Assembly: GCF_019443965.1 (NCBI RefSeq)
Contig: NZ_CP040814.1
Span: 2,852,001-2,916,000, forward strand
From: Salinibacterium sp. M195
Lineage (GTDB): Bacteria; Actinomycetota; Actinomycetes; Actinomycetales; Microbacteriaceae
Length of the DNA: 64,000 nt
Reading direction: 5' to 3'
Of the stretch, positions 17,280 through 25,281 are shown piece after piece. Every line of letters begins with the position of its first letter. The stretch's first letter is position 1. The notes below the pieces were generated by a model. It was not told where the DNA came from and did no database searches. It was given only the letters and a program-made list of their open reading frames with translations. The translations under genes were made by a program, and so were the position numbers.

Positions 17280-17879
17280 GTGGTCGGAGTAAAGAAACCA
17301 GAGATCGAGCGACGCGACGACATTCTCGCCGCCGCAAAAGCCGTGGCGATCCGAAGCGGGCTAGAAACTGTCTCGCCTCGCACAGTTGCGGCGGAAGCTG
17401 ACCTCTCGAACGGCCTTGTCTACTTCTACTTTGAATCCAAAGACGGACTCCTGCACGCTCTGCTTGCGCGACTGCTCTCGACGACTCTCGACGGCCCCGA
17501 AAACGGTTTCGGCACCGATATGCCATCAGACGCTGCGCTGTTTCACATGGTGGCCACTGAACTGGAAGGCTTGCACACTCAGCGCGCCGAAGTAGACCTT
17601 CTTTTTCAGTTCTACTTCTTTCGCCAGGGCACGGAATTTCGCGACCAACTCAACACCGGCCTGAGCCACTATGCCGACACCATGGAGCCGATCACCAACC
17701 GATTCGCTCACGAGCACGGCCTTGCCCCCGAAGCGTTCCGATCGACACTCATCGCTCTCATTCAGGGAGCCGCGATCGACGTTGTGCGTCGGCCCGAAGA
17801 GTTCAGCGCCGAAAAGCTTCTCCAGATAGTCGCTGCTCTGGCGTCGACATCTACTCGCAATGTACATTTTGATGCTTGA
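17280..17879 (+). CDS. TetR-family transcriptional regulator
   Basis: 199 residues from the GTG at 17280. N-terminal TetR helix-turn-helix at about 14-60, with TVAAEADLSNGLVYFYF as the recognition part. The rest is a helical ligand-binding domain without a recognisable subfamily signature. Divergent from the SDR/hydrolase pair with the palindromic operator in between, so it probably represses that pair and itself. Its last codons overlap the promoter of the toxin-antitoxin operon. Confidence 0.92.
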   Translation: MVGVKKPEIERRDDILAAAKAVAIRSGLETVSPRTVAAEADLSNGLVYFYFESKDGLLHALLARLLSTTLDGPENGFGTDMPSDAALFHMVATELEGLHTQRAEVDLLFQFYFFRQGTEFRDQLNTGLSHYADTMEPITNRFAHEHGLAPEAFRSTLIALIQGAAIDVVRRPEEFSAEKLLQIVAALASTSTRNVHFDA

Positions 17880-17889
17880 AACGTACAAT
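17861..17889 (+). promoter_or_regulatory. Promoter and operator of the YefM/RelE-type operon
   Basis: TGTACA at 17861-17866 and TACAAT at 17884-17889 are spaced by exactly 17 bases, a sigma70-like -35/-10 pair. The same bases form an imperfect inverted repeat (TGTACATTT / AAACGTACA, 17861-17869 and 17879-17887). TGTACA is the core hexamer reported for YefM-YoeB operators. The -10 ends seven bases before the antitoxin ATG, so transcription would start at or next to the A of the ATG, giving a leaderless mRNA. Confidence 0.65.
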
Positions 17890-17895
17890 AAAACC

Positions 17896-18141
17896 ATGTC
17901 AACCACCAGCATTGCGGATGCCCGCAAGAACTTCTCTGAGATCATCGCCACGTCGGAGCGTGAAGCTGTTTTTATCGAGCGCCGTGGACAGCCTGCGGCC
18001 GTTGTCGTGAGCCCAGAGCAGTATGAGCGCATGATGGATGCGCTAGAAGATGCTGAAGACGTTGCCGCCTTCGACGAAGCGCTGGCCGACGAGGGCCCGA
18101 ACATTCCCTGGGATCAGGTCAAGGCAGACCTGGGCTGGTAG
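17896..18141 (+). CDS. Antitoxin, Phd/YefM family
   Basis: 81 residues from the ATG at 17896; an in-frame ATG upstream at 17860 lies inside the TetR gene and before the promoter and is rejected. The N-terminal YefM/Phd DNA-binding fold is clear: SIADARKNFSEIIA, then VFIERRGQPAAVVVSPEQYERMM. The acidic C-terminus (EDVAAFDEALADEG) is the expected toxin-neutralising tail. Its stop shares one base with the toxin start. Acts as autorepressor with the toxin at the operator just upstream. Confidence 0.93.
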   Translation: MSTTSIADARKNFSEIIATSEREAVFIERRGQPAAVVVSPEQYERMMDALEDAEDVAAFDEALADEGPNIPWDQVKADLGW

Positions 18142-18398
18142 TGGCTTATCGCATTGAGGTCGCACCCACGGCGGCGCGCGCCCTCAAAGGAGTTGACCAT
18201 CAGCATCGCGACAGAATTCGTGGCGCGATCGCGCTTCTCGGCCAAGACCCGCGGCCTCCGGGGGCGAAAGCGCTTCAGGGCCGACGCGGCTTTCGCGTGC
18301 GCGTCGGTGACTACCGCATCATCTACACAATTCAGGACGAAGTGCTACTCGTGGTCGTCATCACGCTGGGGCATCGGCGCGACGTCTACGAACGCTAA
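18141..18398 (+). CDS. Toxin, RelE/ParE family (RelE-like mRNA interferase)
   Basis: 85 residues, GTG start in a one-base overlap with the antitoxin stop. RelE-type features: [16 protein letters not shown] at the start, [14 protein letters not shown] with Arg52, Arg54 and Arg59, and a C-terminal HRRDVYER with His78, Arg79 and Tyr83, as in ribosome-dependent mRNA-cutting RelE enzymes. Conserved basic and aromatic residues suggest an active toxin. Its 3' end overlaps the convergent thioredoxin-domain gene by four bases. Confidence 0.93.
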   Translation: MAYRIEVAPTAARALKGVDHQHRDRIRGAIALLGQDPRPPGAKALQGRRGFRVRVGDYRIIYTIQDEVLLVVVITLGHRRDVYER

Positions 18399-20290
18399 TT
18401 CGTGCTCAATAGTGCTTTCAACGCCGCCGTATCCGTGAGCGGCAGGCGGCACACAAACTCTTCACACAGGTACGCCGTCGGCTCGCCCGCAAGTGCCGTG
18501 CGTGCCGCAAACAGTTCGAAACCGGATGCCGCAAAAGCGTCTCCCTGAGCCTGCGAGACGGCTACGCCAATTCCTCCAGCGCGGTGCAGCGTGCGGGCCA
18601 GACTCGTGAGCTCGCCGCCGCCCGCTGCGCCAGCCGCCCCGTCAGCCGTCACAACGACGAGCTGGCGCAAGGGTGCGCCGAGCTCCGACATGAGGGTGAG
18701 GGCTGTTCCAAACGAGATCGGTTGCTGGGCTGCGAGTTGGCCGACCAGCTTCATGGAGGTTTCGGCCGCATCCCGGTACTGGGCGTCGCCGGTGAGCGCG
18801 AACAGGGTGTGTGCGGCGGCGGCCATGGCGCTGAGGCCGCTGGGGTGGGCTCCGTCGCTGATGTCGGCTTCGGTCGAGAGGCCTTGCGCGGCGAGCACCG
18901 AGTCGCTGCCACCGGGGAGGCCAAAGGGTGAGCTTCCCGAGCCTGCGGCTCCGGCGGCGAGCGCGCCATCGATGAGGTCGCGGGCGGCGATCGCGTAGTG
19001 CACCTCGCCGGTAGCGATCGAGAGTTCGAGCAGCCCTTGAGCGAGCATTCCGCTGTCTTCGAGGGTTGCTGCCGCGTCGGAGAGGATGCCGTCGATGGAG
19101 GTGCGCACGAGCCGCTGCCCCGCCGCATTTGCAACACCAACACCCACATGCTCCGCAAGCAAGAAGTCGGCGGCACCGCGAGCCAGCGCGATCCACTCGG
19201 GGTTGCCATGACGAGCGCCGGCCAAGGCGAGAGCTTCGATGGCGAGACCATTCCAACCGGTGAGGATCTTGTCATCGCGGGGCGGGGCTTCGACGCGGGC
19301 GCGGCTCGCGGCATCCAGCGAATAGTAGAAGCCTTCGACGCGCTTGCCGTCGACGGTGCTTTCCGAGTCGAGACCCGATGCGAATGCTCCTGAGGGCAGC
19401 AACAATCGGTCGCGCAAGAACTCGGCGACGCCCGTCGCGATCTCAGCCGAGTCGGCGAGCGCATACGCGGCAAGCAGTTGGGCGTTGTCGTAGAGCATGC
19501 GTTCGTAGTGTGGGTCGGTCCAGTCGGCCTGGGTGGAGTAGCGGAAGAAGCCGCCATCGACCGGGTCCCGCAGGGCGGATGCCGCCATCGCCGTCAGCGT
19601 GCGGTCGGCGAGACCGGCTGCCTCGGGCGAGTGTTCCGCGGAGCGGGCGCCGCGATCGAGAAGGAACCGCAGCACTGGGGTGACCGGAAATTTGGGGGCG
19701 TCGCCGAATCCGCCGTGCTCGAGGTCTTCGGCGGCAGCGAGCGCATCAATCACCTCTGCGAAATCGGCGACTAGCTCGCTCTCGACACCGCGGCTCTGCG
19801 CAAGCGCCTGGGCAATCGCATTGCCGCTGGTCTCGACCTGTTCGCGGCGGGTGAGCCACGCATCCGTCACCGATTCGAGCACTTGCCGAAACGCCGGATG
19901 CTGCCCCACCGCCGTCGGCGGCCAGTAGGTGCCGGCAAAGAACGCTCGCCCTGCTGGCGTGACGAACACGTTGAGTGGCCAGCCCAGGTTGGGGGTGAAG
20001 GCGGATGCCGCCGCGAGATAGGTGGAGTCCACTTCGGCGTGCTCTTCGCGGTCGACTTTGATCGCCACAAAGTTCTCGTTGAGGTAGGCGGCCAGCACGG
20101 GGTCGCTGAAAGATTCGCGCGCCATGACGTGACACCAGTGACACGTGGAGTAGCCGATGGAGACCAGAACGGGCACATCTCGGCGTTCCGCTTCAGCAAA
20201 AGCTTCGGCAGACCACTCCCACCAGTTCACCGGATTGGTGGCGTGTGATCTCAGGTATGGGCTCGCAGCAGCTTCCAAACGATTAGGCAT
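18395..20290 (-). CDS. Thioredoxin-domain protein, DUF255/YyaL (SSP411-like) family
   Basis: 631 residues. N-terminal thioredoxin-like domain with the family motif [10 protein letters not shown] (Cys50-His-Trp-Cys53), preceded by [13 protein letters not shown]. The rest is an alpha/alpha-barrel similar to N-acylglucosamine 2-epimerases, with [25 protein letters not shown] given here as the conserved block around residue 260. Widely conserved in bacteria and in animals (spermatogenesis-associated protein 20) but without an established reaction. No signal peptide. Divergent from the MBL-fold gene with only 11 bases between the two starts, so at least one of them is probably leaderless or uses a promoter inside the other gene. 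Confidence 0.92.
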   Translation of the reverse strand: MPNRLEAAASPYLRSHATNPVNWWEWSAEAFAEAERRDVPVLVSIGYSTCHWCHVMARESFSDPVLAAYLNENFVAIKVDREEHAEVDSTYLAAASAFTPNLGWPLNVFVTPAGRAFFAGTYWPPTAVGQHPAFRQVLESVTDAWLTRREQVETSGNAIAQALAQSRGVESELVADFAEVIDALAAAEDLEHGGFGDAPKFPVTPVLRFLLDRGARSAEHSPEAAGLADRTLTAMAASALRDPVDGGFFRYSTQADWTDPHYERMLYDNAQLLAAYALADSAEIATGVAEFLRDRLLLPSGAFASGLDSESTVDGKRVEGFYYSLDAASRARVEAPPRDDKILTGWNGLAIEALALAGARHGNPEWIALARGAADFLLAEHVGVGVANAAGQRLVRTSIDGILSDAAATLEDSGMLAQGLLELSIATGEVHYAIAARDLIDGALAAGAAGSGSSPFGLPGGSDSVLAAQGLSTEADISDGAHPSGLSAMAAAAHTLFALTGDAQYRDAAETSMKLVGQLAAQQPISFGTALTLMSELGAPLRQLVVVTADGAAGAAGGGELTSLARTLHRAGGIGVAVSQAQGDAFAASGFELFAARTALAGEPTAYLCEEFVCRLPLTDTAALKALLSTN

Positions 20291-20301
20291 AGTCTCAGAG
20301 T

Positions 20302-21075
20302 ATGTCGAAGTTGACCGTGACCTACATTGGCGGCCCCACCGCGTTGCTCGAATATGCGGGATTGCGCATCGTAACTGACCCCACTTTTGATGCCCCGCAG
20401 CTTTACCCCGACGAGGGCGGTGTGCCGCTCACCAAGACGGTGGGTCCGGCGTTGAGCCGAGCGGATGTTGGCGCTGTCGACCTCGTGTTGTTGTCGCATC
20501 ACGAACACGAAGACAACCTCGACTATGAGGGACTAGAACTTTTGGCCACCGGCGTGCTGACGATCAGCACCATGAAGGCGGGTTCTGACCTCTTCGGCGG
20601 AGGTGTTGTCGGTCTCGACTCTTGGGAGTCTCGTGAGGTCGGTGCTGTCACCGTCACAGCAGTGCCCGCGCTGCACGGGCCTCCCGGCGCGGAAGCCCGC
20701 GTCGGCCCGGTCACCGGCTTCGTGCTGCAGGCCGAGGGCGAACCAACCATCTACGTCAGCGGCGACAACGCCTCTCTACCGCTAGTGCAGCAAATCGCCG
20801 ACCGTTTCCCCGACATCAGCGTCGCCGTGCTGTTTGCAGGTGCTGCCCGCATCTCCGCCGTCAACGGTCCTCTCACGTTAACGTCAGCGGATGCCGCAGA
20901 AGCCGCCAAAATCTTGGGCGTTCACCACGTGGTCGGCCTCCACACCGAAGGCTGGGAACACTTCACCGAAACCCGCGCCGACCTCGAAGCCGCGTTCGCG
21001 GGGACCGGGTTGCTCGTCGATACGCCGCCAGGGGTTGCTGTGGAGGTTGGGACTAGACGCTTGGCCGGTCTCTGA
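20302..21075 (+). CDS. MBL-fold metal-dependent hydrolase, UlaG-like
   Basis: 257 residues. Begins with [22 protein letters not shown], typical of the UlaG/YtnP-like branch (L-ascorbate-6-phosphate lactonase relatives). Metal motif is SHHEHEDN: His67, His69 and Asp71 are present but the usual fourth ligand His is Asn72. Further metal sites are plausible at VSGDN and [10 protein letters not shown]. The Asn substitution may mean one rather than two metals. Substrate unknown. Confidence 0.85.
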   Translation: MSKLTVTYIGGPTALLEYAGLRIVTDPTFDAPQLYPDEGGVPLTKTVGPALSRADVGAVDLVLLSHHEHEDNLDYEGLELLATGVLTISTMKAGSDLFGGGVVGLDSWESREVGAVTVTAVPALHGPPGAEARVGPVTGFVLQAEGEPTIYVSGDNASLPLVQQIADRFPDISVAVLFAGAARISAVNGPLTLTSADAAEAAKILGVHHVVGLHTEGWEHFTETRADLEAAFAGTGLLVDTPPGVAVEVGTRRLAGL

Positions 21076-21173
21076 GATCTACTTTCGTCGCTAAGAATGA
21101 ATGGTGGGTCACCACAAACCATCTAATTTGCTCGACGAGCGAGCGTCTAACGAGCGGCGGCGAGAGCCTCGGT

Positions 21174-21506
21174 TCAATTGAACGTTTGGGGGATCTCGAT
21201 CAGCGGAGAAAAGTCACCTTTGAAAACGTCAAGTTCAAACAAGTCATCGAATTGATCGACGTTCAGCGTGGCGGAAACCCACATTCCATCAGAGTCAAAG
21301 AAGGTCACCTCCGCTACTTGCCTCTCAACCCGCTCTTCTACTGCGCGGCCACGTATCGTCAAACTGCCCATGCCACCGTCGTCCATTTCCAAGACGGAAA
21401 TGTCTGGAAACGTGGCGTTCAAAGCTAAAATTTTGGGCGCTCTCTCCAATAGGGCTCTAATCAGTCGCAATTCACCAGAGGTGGGGGGACGATAAGTTGG
21501 TTCCAA
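21174..21506 (-). CDS. DUF6984-like small protein, possible immunity protein
   Basis: 110 residues with a TTG start three bases after the stop of the gene at 21510. The recognisable block is MDDGGMGSL, followed by VAEVTFFDSDGMWVSATLNVDQFD and a DFSPLIEIP tail; this matches, from memory, the DUF6984 family found next to polymorphic toxins. A frameshifted paralogue lies at 23051-23411, and both share the block around TFFD.DGMWVSATLNVDQF. The family has no established biochemical role; an immunity function is inferred from the RHS toxin 4 kb away. Confidence 0.7.
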   Translation of the reverse strand: MEPTYRPPTSGELRLIRALLERAPKILALNATFPDISVLEMDDGGMGSLTIRGRAVEERVERQVAEVTFFDSDGMWVSATLNVDQFDDLFELDVFKGDFSPLIEIPQTFN

Positions 21507-21509
21507 CGG

Positions 21510-21743
21510 TCAAACCGCCCTTAGTTCTCGGCGCTTCGTCGAGTTCGCGGTGATGTCGCTCACGTCTCGATCGCGCTGGAGAAGCACCCGCTTCACGCCC
21601 GGTCGCCCCACAAATTCGGCGAGCGCGCGGCCGTTGCTATAGCCCAATGAGGTATCGAACTCCCAGCGAAGGCCACGCTCGTCAATGAGTGCCATAGCCA
21701 TCATCCGCACCTTAGGTGGAGATTTCCGCCCGCGCTTGCTCAT
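21510..21743 (-). CDS. Small hypothetical protein, partner of the DUF6984-like gene
   Basis: 77 residues, very basic (MSKRGRKSPPK at the start). A strong ribosome-binding site (AGGAGG) sits six bases before the ATG at 21743, which supports a real gene despite the short length. Translationally coupled to the DUF6984-like gene. The sequence contains a predicted alpha/beta segment (MALIDERGLRWEFDT.LGYSNGRALAEFV) but I do not recognise a family. It may be a remnant toxin end or a DNA-binding partner; unresolved. Confidence 0.6.
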   Translation of the reverse strand: MSKRGRKSPPKVRMMAMALIDERGLRWEFDTSLGYSNGRALAEFVGRPGVKRVLLQRDRDVSDITANSTKRRELRAV

Positions 21744-21832
21744 GTCGCCTCCTGCGCTCGAGTCTAGTGACGAGCAATCTCGGCGGTGATCGTGGACAGC
21801 CCAGCGAGCGGGAGCATCCGAAATTACTTGAC

Positions 21833-21862
21833 TTTACCAAAATATGTTTTCCAAGCTATATT
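21833..21862 (+). promoter_or_regulatory. Possible promoter of the HTH/nucleotidyltransferase operon
   Basis: TTTACC at 21833-21838 and TATATT at 21857-21862 with an 18-base spacer, 26 bases before the ATG at 21889. The stretch is strikingly AT-rich compared with its surroundings. Judged by eye only. Confidence 0.4.
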
Positions 21863-21888
21863 TAGAAGTAAGAAGGGCGGTGATCACT

Positions 21889-22464
21889 ATGGCGAATGCA
21901 TCCACATTGATCCGTGCTGCCCGAAAAAGTGGACGCCTCACCCAGGAGCAGCTTGCTTCTCGTTCCTCGATCGATCAGGGCAGCGTTTCGCGGTCGGAGC
22001 GAGGTCGCGATGCAAGCTTCGACACCGTCGATCGCCTGCTAGCCGGAGCGGGGCACCGGTTGTATTCGGCCCCTACTCGCCGGGACGACGCGGCGACCGC
22101 CGCAACCGAAATCCGTCACCAGCTCGCAGCCGGTGACAAAGACAGAGCCCTTCGGGCCTTGCTGCAGCTCAACGACAACCTTGTGTCTGAGCACGGACTG
22201 ATCCGCGGAGTCCTCGGGCTTGCCGAGCCCGAGTCGACTCGAGACCCGGTGTGGGATGCCGCACTAGCAGCGCTTGTAGCGTGGCGACTCGCAGACGAGG
22301 GCATTCCTCTGCCGCAGTGGGTTGATCTCCCCAACCGGTTCCTCAGCAGCCACCGGACCCTTGAAGTGGACCCCGCAGACCCTGTGGCTTCACTCGCAGA
22401 TGTCCCCGCCGAGTTCGTTAAACGCGGCGTTCTTGCGTGGCGTGACACGTTCGAGAGCGTGTAA
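21889..22464 (+). CDS. XRE-type helix-turn-helix protein, antitoxin-like
   Basis: 191 residues; the ATG at 21889 is chosen because a purine-rich ribosome-binding site (AAGGGCGG) precedes it, although the frame opens earlier at 21844. N-terminal XRE helix-turn-helix at about 5-60 (TLIRAARKSGRLTQEQLA and IDQGSVSRSERGRDASFDTV), followed by a helical region with PQWVDLPNRF. Two bases separate it from the nucleotidyltransferase gene. The arrangement matches HTH plus DUF6036/AbiEii-type nucleotidyltransferase pairs in which the first gene regulates and antagonises the second. Confidence 0.85.
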   Translation: MANASTLIRAARKSGRLTQEQLASRSSIDQGSVSRSERGRDASFDTVDRLLAGAGHRLYSAPTRRDDAATAATEIRHQLAAGDKDRALRALLQLNDNLVSEHGLIRGVLGLAEPESTRDPVWDAALAALVAWRLADEGIPLPQWVDLPNRFLSSHRTLEVDPADPVASLADVPAEFVKRGVLAWRDTFESV

Positions 22465-22466
22465 TC

Positions 22467-23048
22467 GTGGCAACCACTCTCGACAGGGATGACATCATCA
22501 CCGGGTTGCGTGAACTCATAGCGGAGCTACGCTCGGAGGGCGAAGTAGCAGGAATCCGGTTGGTTGGCGGAGCCGCCCTCTCTTTGCGCTATTTCGACCG
22601 CGGGACCACCCAAGATCTCGATTCACTACACGTTCGACCGGGGAGTGATGCTGCGGTCGCCTCCGCCGCCGCCCGTGTTGCGCAACGCCACGATTGGGAC
22701 CCCACCTGGCTCAATTTTGACGTCACCAAAGCGGATGCTCTGCCGACCCTCGGCCGCGCTGTTGAATGGGACACGATCTACGATCGCGATGACATCGTGA
22801 TTCAGGTCGCATCCAAAGAGGCACTCTTGGCGATGAAACTGCGCGCCAACCGCCCCGGTCGCGACACCCGCGACATCCGACTACTCCTGAGATTGTGCGA
22901 GATCAGCTCCCTCGACGACGCTGACGAGTTGTACGAGGAGTTCTACCCGGGTGACAGCCTCGACCCCCGAGCGGTATCAATGGTGACCGCGATACTTGCC
23001 GACGGTAAACGCGATACCCCCGTGCGACCAGAGCCGATTATCTTCTAG
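22467..23048 (+). CDS. DUF6036/AbiEii-like nucleotidyltransferase
   Basis: 193 residues, GTG start. Nucleotidyltransferase-fold signature: GG at 34-35 in VGGAALSLR, then a metal-binding Asp pair at 50 and 52 (TTQDLD). The downstream block KEALLAMKLRANR and GRDTRDIRLLL is typical of DUF6036/AbiEii proteins. Relatives are type IV toxin-antitoxin toxins (AbiEii) and MenT-like tRNA nucleotidyltransferases that add nucleotides to tRNA. No MenA-like antitoxin is apparent; the upstream XRE gene takes that place. Whether it is a toxin, phage-defence factor or housekeeping enzyme cannot be told from sequence. Confidence 0.82.
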   Translation: MATTLDRDDIITGLRELIAELRSEGEVAGIRLVGGAALSLRYFDRGTTQDLDSLHVRPGSDAAVASAAARVAQRHDWDPTWLNFDVTKADALPTLGRAVEWDTIYDRDDIVIQVASKEALLAMKLRANRPGRDTRDIRLLLRLCEISSLDDADELYEEFYPGDSLDPRAVSMVTAILADGKRDTPVRPEPIIF

Positions 23049-23050
23049 AG

Positions 23051-23411
23051 CTACTCCAGCGTTGTCTCCGTTAATCTGAACGCTCGCTCGACACCTTCGA
23101 ACCTTGTGACACTAAGTGTCCCGGTTGGCCTCTCACCGAATTGATCCACGTTCAGCGTGGCGGAAACCCACATGCCGTCAACATCAAAGAAAGTTACCTC
23201 CGCGACTTGATCCTCGAAACGTCGTTCGGGCGAAGGAGGGCCGACCGCCAAGCTGCCCATACCGCCATCGCTCATTGCTCATTGCTGCAACGGTCAGCGC
23301 CGAGAGGGTGTCAAGCAAACCCGAAAACCTCGGGGCTCGTTCGACCAAAACACGCAGAAGCCGCAGCTCTGCCTCGGTCGGAGATCGGTATGCACTCTCC
23401 CTTGAGCCAAT
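23051..23411 (-). pseudogene. Frameshifted DUF6984-like paralogue (7-bp tandem duplication)
   Basis: The 3' half (74 codons from 23275) is in one frame and reads SDGGMGSL and TFFDVDGMWVSATLNVDQF, closely matching the gene at 21174. The 5' half is in another frame and reads SPTEAELRLLRVLVERAP, matching that gene's N-terminus (PPTSGELRLIRALLERAP). Between them GCTCATT occurs twice in tandem (23270-23276 and 23277-23283); removing one copy restores a single frame with AAMSDGGMGS across the joint. No normal start codon is seen near the 5' end (in-frame TAA at 23412-23414). Confidence 0.8.
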
Positions 23412-23466
23412 TTAGCGGCGGCGGCGGCGCGAATTCGACCCCAAGAAGCAGGACGCAAACTCCTGA

Positions 23467-23898
23467 TCAGCCCCAAGACCGCTCGAGATCGTCACTGTCA
23501 CCTTCGGTTTCCGGGGATCCGAACCACGTAGCTAAAACCAGGCCCCACAAGCTAAAACCTGTAACCCCGGCAAGCCCTGTAGTACCGATTTCCTCTAGGT
23601 GCTCGACGATCTCATCGGCAGTATCGCCTGAGTTGTCGCTCACGCCGCCGCCCTCAAAGTGAAAGTGGGAGCCAACGTTGAGAACATAGGCGCCGTCGTA
23701 GGCCACGAATACTTCGGCATAAGTCGCCCGAGGTTCTGAGGGCCGAAATTCGACGTTGACCCCGTGGGCCATCTCGGATGGGCCGTGAACATCGATGCGC
23801 ACGCGTGGAAAGCGCACCTCGATCCGCTGCACTACCTCGGTCGCGATGCTCCACGCGAGCCCGTAGTCCACACCCCCATCGGGCAGATCCTTCTCCAT
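23467..23898 (-). CDS. Immunity-like hypothetical protein, paralogue of the RHS-linked gene
   Basis: 143 residues. Clearly homologous to the protein at 25282: both start with VDYxLAWSIATxV, followed by RIEVRFPRVR or [20 protein letters not shown], and ADEIVE. The partner gene overlaps the RHS toxin gene and is its presumed immunity gene, so this copy is probably an orphan immunity gene against a related toxin. Predicted alpha/beta; no membrane segments. Weak ribosome-binding site. No characterised family recognised. Confidence 0.75.
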   Translation of the reverse strand: MEKDLPDGGVDYGLAWSIATEVVQRIEVRFPRVRIDVHGPSEMAHGVNVEFRPSEPRATYAEVFVAYDGAYVLNVGSHFHFEGGGVSDNSGDTADEIVEHLEEIGTTGLAGVTGFSLWGLVLATWFGSPETEGDSDDLERSWG

Positions 23899-24049
23899 GA
23901 GCTAGGCCCACGTCTGATCATGTTGGCCGGGCACGTGCCTCATGCTTGGAGAGGGTTGGGTTGCCCGGATCATTCACTCAATGTAGCGGCAGCAGCGTCC
24001 AGCGCGAAGCATCCGGAGGCGTGAATCACCGCAGCCCTCTCTGGCGTGC

Positions 24050-24921
24050 TTATGCAGGCTGCTCGAAACGAGCCCACGGGCCGTCCGCGGCGACGCTTGA
24101 GGCAATGTGAGGTTGGTCGCCATCGCTTTCCCAACCAGAGGGATGCTGAATGGGTACATCAATCCTGAGCCCGTGGAACAACTCGCGGCGGGCAACATTC
24201 TGCAGGTGCGCCGGAGCCCACTCGATGTCGAGGTCGCGAACAGTTGCGACTTCGAGGCCGTCTCCCGAAAAAATAGTTCGTCGTCGCCGGGGCGGCCTCC
24301 GGCAATGACGATGTCCCACATGCGCTCAGCGACGGGAAAGAGGTTAAGAAGATTCGAAAACAGGTACAGCCCCTGATACTCACCAGCACGACAGAATCCC
24401 ACCGTCGGCAGCAACGGAATAGGGAAATTCGCTCGATCCTCATCGGTCACGGGAGCAAACATCGAGTGTTCATCGCTGAACGTAGCGCGCGGCGGTCGTC
24501 GGGACAGCATCCTCCACGAATCACGAACTCTGAGCCCGAGAGCGAGCGGCTGGCCGAAAAGATCCACAGCGCCATCCACCACCACAAACGGAAGTCGGAA
24601 AAGCCTCGACGTGCGGGTCGACCAATGGCCAGCAAGGTACGCCAGCGCGGCCTGGAAGTATTGCTCCAGGTACTCCCGCACAGTTTCGTCTGAGGCGAGA
24701 TCATCCGCCTGCGCGTGGTAAAAACCACCCGAGACGTCCAACTGAAACCAGCCGGTCGTGTCCACGGAAACGATCGCGTACTCATCGCGGTTCGCCAGCG
24801 AAGTGAGCTGGAGAAAAGTCTCATCGTTCGGGCGCACTCCCCCAATCCCGACTTCGGCGTGGACGCCGTCAGTCGATGCAGCGAACTCCTTGAGGAGCGT
24901 TAGCAGAACAGACCGATCCAT
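24050..24921 (-). pseudogene. Frameshifted hypothetical gene, possibly immunity-related
   Basis: From the ATG at 24921 the frame reads a normal acidic/hydrophobic protein up to GGRPGDDELFF, then turns into Arg/Ser-rich nonsense. In the next frame the coding character resumes at once with SGDGLEVATVRDLDIEW and runs to a TAA at 24050. The switch is at a run of six A on the plus strand (24268-24273); one extra base there would restore a protein of about 291 residues. Either a real homopolymer mutation or a sequencing error. Family not recognised; lies among immunity-like genes of the RHS region. As submitted, the first frame stays open to 23974. Confidence 0.7.
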
Positions 24922-25042
24922 CCAGACTCCTTACTGTCTAGCCCATACTGGTGCTCAGCGTCGCAGCAGCACAAGAGGTTGCACGGCGATGAAAGTCTCA
25001 CCGTAGATTCAACCCGCCGGAGGTGGTGACCAGAGTTGAGTG
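24922..25042. other. Non-coding gap in the RHS region
   Basis: About 120 bases between the frameshifted gene and the RHS stub, with no gene, repeat or convincing promoter seen. Together with the remnants at 25043-25270 it makes a 360-base stretch without an intact gene. Confidence 0.5.
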
Positions 25043-25163
25043 CTACTGCTTCGGCAGTTCTTTGGATTGGTGCAGTCTTACGCCGCCGTTTGCCGCCGGA
25101 ACCTCAAGCAGCACACGCCAATCAATGCCATTGCGTTCGACCGCGGCGAGTCGCACTGAGCGA
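25043..25163 (-). pseudogene. Remnant of a coding region 3' of the RHS stub
   Basis: About 40 codons open from the end of the duplicated RHS segment to a TAG at 25043-25045, with protein-like composition (AAVERNGIDWRVLLEV and ending KELPKQ). It begins in a different frame from the RHS stub, so the joint is a fusion scar. Could be the tail of a lost toxin or immunity gene; identity not recognised. Confidence 0.4.
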
Positions 25164-25164
25164 T

Positions 25165-25270
25165 ACCAGCAGCATCGAACGTGTAAGTCGAGGTTTCCGT
25201 GCGCGGATCAGCCACCCACGAATCCGACAAAGTGTTCTGGATGATCCGGCCCGACTGCGACCGCACAACC
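25165..25270 (-). repeat. Duplicated RHS core segment, stub copy
   Basis: 106 bases that match 27093-27198 with two differences (25240 versus 27168, and 25267 versus 27195). It encodes the RHS core piece [17 protein letters not shown] and the following residues to FDAAG in the same minus orientation. It starts 11 bases after the stop of the immunity-like gene. Best read as the relic of a second RHS gene or of a recombination event at this locus. Confidence 0.9.
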
Positions 25271-25281
25271 TCCAGGTCCAA

